From the NCBI GenBank assembly GCA_964618975.1, contig CAZUDI010000051.1, forward strand, positions 1 to 25,984: a stretch of DNA of 25,984 nt. Reading direction: 5' to 3'. The stretch comes from CAZUDI01 sp964618975 (lineage in GTDB: Bacteria; Desulfobacterota; Desulfomonilia; UBA1062). Each line of letters begins with the position of its first letter. Positions within the stretch are counted from its first letter, which is position 1. A model generated the notes under the pieces. The model searched no databases and was not told the DNA's origin. It saw only the letters and a list, made by a program, of their open reading frames with translations. Positions 21,914 through 25,984 of this stretch are shown one piece after another. The position numbers were made by a program, and so were the translations under genes.

Positions 21914-22632
21914 GACCCGCCTGCACTTCCCCCCTGATCGAAGATCAGTTTGGGAATGAAATCCAGGTAGTCGGCGGAGACGAACTCAAAGCGGATGGAT
22001 CCGATGGTGCAATTGAATCCCGCATAATCGGGCCCCCCCAGGTGCATATGGCCGAAGACCCACACATCGCACCCGAACTCCGTAGCCAGGGCGACCGCCC
22101 GCCCCGCCCTGCCCTCCAGGGATATGGGGGGGTAGTGGGTCATTACGATGATATGCTTCAGGCCCTGCGGCAGGGCCATCAGCGACATCCGCAACCGGCC
22201 GAGTTCCCGCTCCCAGATGCGCCGGTCCTCCGGGGAGGACTCCTCGAGTTTGAGGTCCGCATCGATCCACAAGCGGGTGCCGGCCACCCCGATGTCCCCC
22301 TGCACATGGGCCGTGTTCTGCAGCGGGATGATCGACGGCGGGAGAAACTCGGCCAGTTTCTTGCGGGTGGCCCACCAGTAGTCGTGATTGCCGCGCACGA
22401 TGAGCTTGGTCCCGGGAAGGGCGCCTAGAAATTCCAGGTCCTGCCGGGAGTCGTCGAAGCGCATGCCCCAGGAGAGGTCGCCGGGCACGAGGACCAGGTC
22501 CTCGCTGTCCACGCGCTCTCTCCAGGCCTCCTGGATACGGGCGGCATGATCCTCCCAGTGGGGTCCGAAGACATGCATGGGCTTGTCCACGGCGTGGGAG
22601 AGGTGCAGGTCCGAGATGGCGAAGACCCTCAT
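21910..22632 (-). CDS. Calcineurin-like metallophosphoesterase
   Basis: A 240-residue two-metal phosphoesterase. All family motifs are present: DLHL (8-11), PGDLSWG (50-56), GNHDYWW (81-87), MTHYPP (164-169) and GHMH (194-197). It is of the COG1768 type, whose substrates are not established. It is cytoplasmic. Its ATG overlaps the ribF stop (ATGA), so it is translationally coupled to flavin nucleotide synthesis, and a role in phosphate-ester or nucleotide turnover is a reasonable guess but unproven. Confidence 0.9.
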   Translation of the reverse strand: MRVFAISDLHLSHAVDKPMHVFGPHWEDHAARIQEAWRERVDSEDLVLVPGDLSWGMRFDDSRQDLEFLGALPGTKLIVRGNHDYWWATRKKLAEFLPPSIIPLQNTAHVQGDIGVAGTRLWIDADLKLEESSPEDRRIWERELGRLRMSLMALPQGLKHIIVMTHYPPISLEGRAGRAVALATEFGCDVWVFGHMHLGGPDYAGFNCTIGSIRFEFVSADYLDFIPKLIFDQGGSAGGS

Positions 22633-23594
22633 GCGAATTCCTTGGCGCCCAGCGTCTCGGAGTCAGGCATCATGGCACCCAGCACCATGCGTGCCTGGGC
22701 GCAGTCGCTCTCGATCTGGGCTATGAGGTGTTCCTTGTTGGCGAATCGGATCTCGCCGCGCAAAGGCTCGATGAACTCCACGGTGATCCGGGAGCCGTAG
22801 AGGTCCCCCTTGAAATCGAAGACAAAGGTCTCGATCGAGGTGCCCACATCGCCGAAGGTCGGGTTGTTGCCGATGTTCACCGCCCCCATGTACCGCTCTG
22901 ACCCGATGTAGACAAACACCGCGTAAACGCCGAAGGCGGGCAGCAAGGCCTTATCCGGCACGATATTGGCTGTGGGAAAGCCGAGGTTCCGGCCGCGGGC
23001 CATGCCGTGCACCACCTCGCCACTGAGCCGGAAGGGATGGGGCAGCAGTCTGCGGGCACTAGCCACGTCGCCGTTCTGGATCAGTCGCCGGATGCAACTG
23101 CTGGAAACCACGGTATCCCCGCAGGTCACCGGTGCGACACTCTCCACGAAAAAGCCCATCTTGGCCCCCATGCGCCTGAGGAAGGGAATGTCTCCGGCGG
23201 CCTGCCGGCCGAAGGAGAAGTCATACCCCACCACCAGACCCTGGGCATCCAGGAGCCGCACGATGATCTCCTTGACGAAATTCTCCGGATTGGTGTTGGC
23301 GAACATGCGCGTGAAGGGGGCGATGACGAGCACATCCATGCCGAAGGATGCGATGGCCGCGATCTTTTCCTCCTGCGAGAAGATGAGCTCCGGCGTGATG
23401 CCCCGGATCACGGCCGCGGGGTGCGGGTCAAAGGTATAGACCACGGCCATGCCGCCCAGGCGGGCGGCGTGTTCGCGTGTGCGCCGGAAGATCTCCTGGT
23501 GCCCCAGATGGCACCCGTCGAAGTTCCCGATGGTCACAACCGCCTTGCGGACCTTGTTTACATCGACATTCTCATTGCCTCTAAAAATTTCCAT
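22629..23594 (-). CDS. ribF: Bifunctional riboflavin kinase / FAD synthetase
   Basis: A 321-residue RibF. The N-terminal FAD synthetase (adenylyltransferase) domain shows IGNFDGCHLGHQ (22-33), TFDPHP (54-59) and the late VSSSCIRRLIQNGDV (163-177). The C-terminal riboflavin kinase domain begins near HPFRLSGEVVHGMARGRNLGFPTANI (186-211). It converts riboflavin to FMN and FMN to FAD in the cytoplasm. The start at 23594 has AAGGAT nine bases upstream. A longer frame would begin with 20 residues translated from the predicted promoter, so it is rejected. Expression is from a promoter that overlaps the divergent tRNA-Leu promoter. Confidence 0.96.
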   Translation of the reverse strand: MEIFRGNENVDVNKVRKAVVTIGNFDGCHLGHQEIFRRTREHAARLGGMAVVYTFDPHPAAVIRGITPELIFSQEEKIAAIASFGMDVLVIAPFTRMFANTNPENFVKEIIVRLLDAQGLVVGYDFSFGRQAAGDIPFLRRMGAKMGFFVESVAPVTCGDTVVSSSCIRRLIQNGDVASARRLLPHPFRLSGEVVHGMARGRNLGFPTANIVPDKALLPAFGVYAVFVYIGSERYMGAVNIGNNPTFGDVGTSIETFVFDFKGDLYGSRITVEFIEPLRGEIRFANKEHLIAQIESDCAQARMVLGAMMPDSETLGAKEFA

Positions 23595-23604
23595 CGATAC
23601 ATCC

Positions 23605-23633
23605 TTGACATTTAATGGGTTCAAAAGTATAGG
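23605..23633 (+). promoter_or_regulatory. Sigma-70 promoter of tRNA-Leu
   Basis: A perfect -35 TTGACA (23605-23610), 17-base spacer and -10 TATAGG (23628-23633). Predicted transcription start is near 23640, about 17 bases before the mature tRNA. Its -10 box shares four bases with the opposing ribF -10 box. Confidence 0.8.
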
Positions 23634-23654
23634 GAAAAGGTCTTTGGTTTGCAA
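23626..23654 (-). promoter_or_regulatory. Sigma-70 promoter of ribF
   Basis: On the minus strand TTGCAA (23649-23654; four of six) is 17 bases from TATACT (23626-23631; five of six). The start of transcription would be near 23619, about 25 bases before the ribF ATG. Confidence 0.7.
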
Positions 23655-23656
23655 GG

Positions 23657-23743
23657 GCCGGGATGGCGGAATTGGCAGACGCGCTAGATTCAGGTTCTAG
23701 TAGGCATTAGCCTGTGCAGGTTCAAGTCCTGTTCCCGGCACCA
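23657..23743 (+). tRNA. tRNA-Leu (anticodon CAG)
   Basis: An 87-nucleotide class II tRNA. The acceptor arms GCCGGGA (23657-23663) and TCCCGGC (23733-23739) pair fully, followed by discriminator A and an encoded CCA (23741-23743). The anticodon stem CTAGA/TCTAG encloses TTCAGGT, with anticodon CAG, reading CUG codons. A long variable arm and a T-arm with the TTCAAGT loop complete the leucine tRNA layout. It stands alone on the plus strand between minus-strand genes. Confidence 0.97.
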
Positions 23744-23749
23744 GATCGA

Positions 23750-23790
23750 AAAAGGGGCGGCCCGTGGCAATCACACGAGCCGCTTTTCTT
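23750..23790. terminator. Terminator after tRNA-Leu, also usable from the opposite side
   Basis: GCGGCCCGTG (23757-23766) pairs with CACGAGCCGC (23774-23783) with one C-A mismatch on the plus strand, and with a G-U pair instead on the minus strand. Runs of Ts follow on both sides (TTTTCTTT on plus, CCCTTTTT on minus). It should end the tRNA transcript and the dciA/membrane protein transcript. Confidence 0.8.
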
Positions 23791-23833
23791 TCGTTTTACC
23801 TCCCAAACTGTCAGGCGGCCGGGAACACCCCCC

Positions 23834-24532
23834 TCAGGTTTTCTGCAGCCAGTCGATGAGGGCATCCCGTATCGACGGCAGATGGGTGTGTTTCAGGCCG
23901 ATGCTGCCTCCCTGGCGCACCGTGAGGGATGCGTACCAGGCCTTCTGCGTGCTTACGATACGGGAAAGGATCAGCCCGTCGGGCATCCCGATGCGCTTGG
24001 CCAGCTCCAGTTGCGAAATCAGGAGGGTCTTGTTGTCCAGGCCGCTCACCAGGTAGGTGAACATGCTCACCCGCTGGATCGCTACCGGGCGCCCCGCAAG
24101 GGTGCCGCTCCACACAGGGGGGCCGCCCCTTCCCGCCCGGGACTCTTCCCGTCGCCGTTCGAGCTCCTCCCCACTGATATTCAGGCACAAATCCACTACC
24201 TCGTAGCGCGTCATGTTGCGGGGTTTGAGGGTCACCTTGCGATAGGGCCGCACCAGGTAGAGATGCTCGGTATACCCGGGCAGAACCTGGAGCGAGGGCC
24301 GCTTCCCGATCTCCAGCAGATGCCCGTTGACCTTGATGCCCCGGCGATCGTCTCTGGGCGAGTCCAGGAAATCGACCAGCTCGTCGAAGGTTTGCACCTC
24401 ATGGTAGGTCAGGGGAAAGAGCCCCATGATGGAGAGGATCCAGAACACGCACAGGCCCACGAACCCGAGACCCACGATCCAGGCCGCCTTTGACACCCCT
24501 TCCCGGGTCACCTCTCCCTGAATCCTGGGCAC
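23834..24532 (-). CDS. Unrecognised membrane-anchored protein
   Basis: A 232-residue protein that I do not recognise. One hydrophobic segment near the N-terminus (about 17-38, AAWIVGLGFVGLCVFWILSIMG) should anchor it in the cytoplasmic membrane. The rest, about 190 residues, is mixed alpha/beta and probably faces the periplasm. It begins with TYHEVQTFDELVDFLDSPRDDRRGIKVNGHLLEIG, a stretch reminiscent of a small domain handling a membrane-proximal ligand, but this is not a family assignment. It ends with an amphipathic helix. It starts with GTG directly after the DciA-like gene (gap of one base) and has GGGGAGG upstream, so the two are co-transcribed. A terminator follows about 45 bases after its stop. 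Confidence 0.75.
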   Translation of the reverse strand: MPRIQGEVTREGVSKAAWIVGLGFVGLCVFWILSIMGLFPLTYHEVQTFDELVDFLDSPRDDRRGIKVNGHLLEIGKRPSLQVLPGYTEHLYLVRPYRKVTLKPRNMTRYEVVDLCLNISGEELERRREESRAGRGGPPVWSGTLAGRPVAIQRVSMFTYLVSGLDNKTLLISQLELAKRIGMPDGLILSRIVSTQKAWYASLTVRQGGSIGLKHTHLPSIRDALIDWLQKT

Positions 24533-24533
24533 C

Positions 24534-24992
24534 TCACTCCTCCCCTTTTACCAGCAGGCCTGTCAGCGCCTGTCTGAGTGCGGGATCATTGACCCGGGCG
24601 ATATCATCCGGGTCGATATTCATCGTCACCGGCCGGCGCTCGAACCGCCGGGGTCGTTCGACCTTGCCCGCCATGCCGAAACGCGCATCGATTTTATCGA
24701 CCCGCAACCCGGTGATCTCCTTGATGCGGGGGACGATCGTAGCGCTAAGGATCCCCACCTGCTGCACCCAGGCCGGCTCGTCACACATGACGCTCAGGGT
24801 CTTGCCCTTGAGTGCGACTGGTTCGGCATGGGCGGCCAGCACCTCGCCCGCGATCTGGACCCAGAAGCTGCGGATCCGCATGACCCGGGGAATGCTCCCC
24901 TGTGAAGAGGAAAGAATCGTTCCCAATCGTTGCACGAAAACATCATCTCTTGAATAAACGCATGAAGTCAACCGCTTTTTGCCCCTGCGCAC
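24534..24992 (-). CDS. dciA: DciA/DUF721 family protein
   Basis: A protein of up to 152 residues with the DUF721 core: RSFWVQIAGEVLAAHAEPVALKGKTLSVMCDEPAWVQQVGILSATIVPRIKEITG (about 41-95). DciA is the ancestral bacterial loader/operator of the replicative helicase DnaB. Proteins of this family normally start 10-20 residues before the conserved helix, which here would favour the GTG at 24935 (VQRLGTILSS). The longest frame starts with GTG at 24992. Neither has a strong ribosome binding site. The C-terminal tail (about 105-152) is charged and variable, as usual. It is followed immediately by the membrane protein gene. Confidence 0.78.
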   Translation of the reverse strand: MRRGKKRLTSCVYSRDDVFVQRLGTILSSSQGSIPRVMRIRSFWVQIAGEVLAAHAEPVALKGKTLSVMCDEPAWVQQVGILSATIVPRIKEITGLRVDKIDARFGMAGKVERPRRFERRPVTMNIDPDDIARVNDPALRQALTGLLVKGEE

Positions 24993-25114
24993 CTCAATGG
25001 ACCGTCTGCGAAACGCGGCCGCTCACCTGCGCCTTCAGGGGCATGCCCCAGGCAGAATGGGTCGGCACACACCACCCGGGGGCAAGAGCGTGGCTCCCCC
25101 CGCACCGTGCCCTC

Positions 25115-25984
25115 TCATTCGCCACCGAGGCGTTCATCCAGGACGGCGATGAAAGCTGCCATATCATCCGGCAGGGGGGCGTGAAACTCCATCAATTCCC
25201 CCCGGGCAGGGTGCCGCATACCCAGGAGAGAGGCATGCAGCATCTGCCGCCCCAGGTGCCCTGCCCGTTCGCGCACGACCTCATCACGGATGGTCCTGAT
25301 GCGCCCCCGGCCGCCGTAGACGGAATCGGCCACGACCGGACACGCCATCTCCGCCAGATGCACCCGGATCTGGTGTGTGCGCCCGGTCTCGAGACGCAGC
25401 TCCACCAGCGAGAATCCCGGCCAGACCCGCTGCACCTCCCAGTGTGTGACGGCCAGGCGCCCCTTGGGCACCCGCGCGCTCATGCGGGTGCGTTCCCGGG
25501 GGTTGCGGCCCATGAGCGTCTCGATCCTGCCGCTGGGCTGCGGCAGATGTCCGTGGCAGATGCTCGTATAGATCCGTGTATGCCGGTGCACTTTGAAGGC
25601 CTCCACTAGCTCCCTGTAGCTCTCTTCACAACGGGCCACCACCATGACCCCCGAGGTTAGCTTGTCGAGACGGTGCACGATTCCCGGACGTTCGCGGCTG
25701 CCCACCCCGGCCAAATCGGGATAGCGCGCCACAAGGGCATTCACCAGGGTACCGGCCCTCGTCCCGGCACCCGGGTGCACCACCAGCCCGGCGGGCTTGT
25801 TGACCACCAAGATCCAGTCATCCTCATACAGGATCTCAAGGGGTATGTCGCAGGGTTCGATACGCCCGATCTCCTGCGGCACAAGGGCCTCCTGCGGCAC
25901 CTCTACGACCATTCCGGCCTTCAGGCGGAACGAGGGCTTGCGGGGGACGCCGTCCACATCCACCAGGGCGGAGGCGACCAGGTG
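25115..25984 (-). CDS. rluD: RluA/RluD-family 23S rRNA pseudouridine synthase, partial (5' end beyond right edge)
   Basis: About 289 residues are visible and the frame is open to the right edge. The end of an S4 RNA-binding domain (ALVDVDGVPRKPSFRLKAGMVV) precedes the catalytic domain, which has YEDDWILVVNKPAGLVVHP, the catalytic aspartate motif HRLDKLTSG, and TGRTHQIRVHLAEMACPVVADSVYGG, all typical of RluA-class enzymes. With an S4 domain the RluD subgroup (pseudouridines in 23S rRNA helix 69) is most likely, but RluC is not fully excluded. A GTG at 25963 is not the real start, because the S4 domain continues upstream of it. Confidence 0.93.
   Translation of the reverse strand, partial: HLVASALVDVDGVPRKPSFRLKAGMVVEVPQEALVPQEIGRIEPCDIPLEILYEDDWILVVNKPAGLVVHPGAGTRAGTLVNALVARYPDLAGVGSRERPGIVHRLDKLTSGVMVVARCEESYRELVEAFKVHRHTRIYTSICHGHLPQPSGRIETLMGRNPRERTRMSARVPKGRLAVTHWEVQRVWPGFSLVELRLETGRTHQIRVHLAEMACPVVADSVYGGRGRIRTIRDEVVRERAGHLGRQMLHASLLGMRHPARGELMEFHAPLPDDMAAFIAVLDERLGGE

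Overview
The window is a GC-rich bacterial chromosome segment with about 21 protein genes and one tRNA. PEP-CTERM sorting, a sigma-54-type promoter, a DciA-type protein and ribF beside a calcineurin-like phosphoesterase suggest a Gram-negative, probably a deltaproteobacterium in the broad sense (Desulfobacterota/Desulfuromonadales-like). That placement is an inference with modest confidence. There are no insertion sequences, CRISPR arrays, integrases or rRNA.

Positions 1-5866 (minus strand) hold a tightly packed exopolysaccharide operon. In transcription order it encodes a membrane GT2 glycosyltransferase, a GT4 glycosyltransferase, a second membrane GT2, a NodB-type polysaccharide deacetylase, a FemAB/GNAT-like transferase and a hexapeptide acyltransferase that runs off the left edge. 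A 775-base leader (5867-6641) separates it from a divergent secreted protein of 1031 residues made of plant-type leucine-rich repeats, one FN3-like domain and four Calx-beta repeats. Convergent to that gene is a PEP-CTERM/DUF4114 protein with a textbook sigma-54 promoter, and divergent from that is a VanZ-like membrane protein. Together, 1-11821 looks like an extracellular matrix locus: polymer synthesis and modification plus two surface proteins.

Positions 11822-18300 contain a cluster of stem-loops and then a complete branched-chain amino acid type ABC transporter (livKHMGF order of transcription, minus strand) with its own sigma-70 promoter. A strong hairpin sits between the binding-protein gene and the permeases. 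Upstream is a TetR regulator. The TetR gene and a divergent cupin-SDR pair (18343-19646) share a short control region, where two face-to-face sigma-70 promoters flank a tandem palindromic operator.

Positions 19650-25984 are mostly housekeeping: an M48 membrane metalloprotease, a FadR-like GntR regulator, a calcineurin-like phosphoesterase overlapping ribF, tRNA-Leu(CAG) sharing an overlapping divergent promoter with ribF, an unrecognised membrane-anchored protein after a DciA/DUF721 gene, and an RluD-like pseudouridine synthase cut by the right edge.

The parts most worth a second look are the sigma-54-controlled PEP-CTERM gene beside the LRR/FN3/Calx-beta exoprotein with its unusual short Cys-containing C-terminus, the TetR operator with convergent promoters, and the tRNA/ribF shared promoter.
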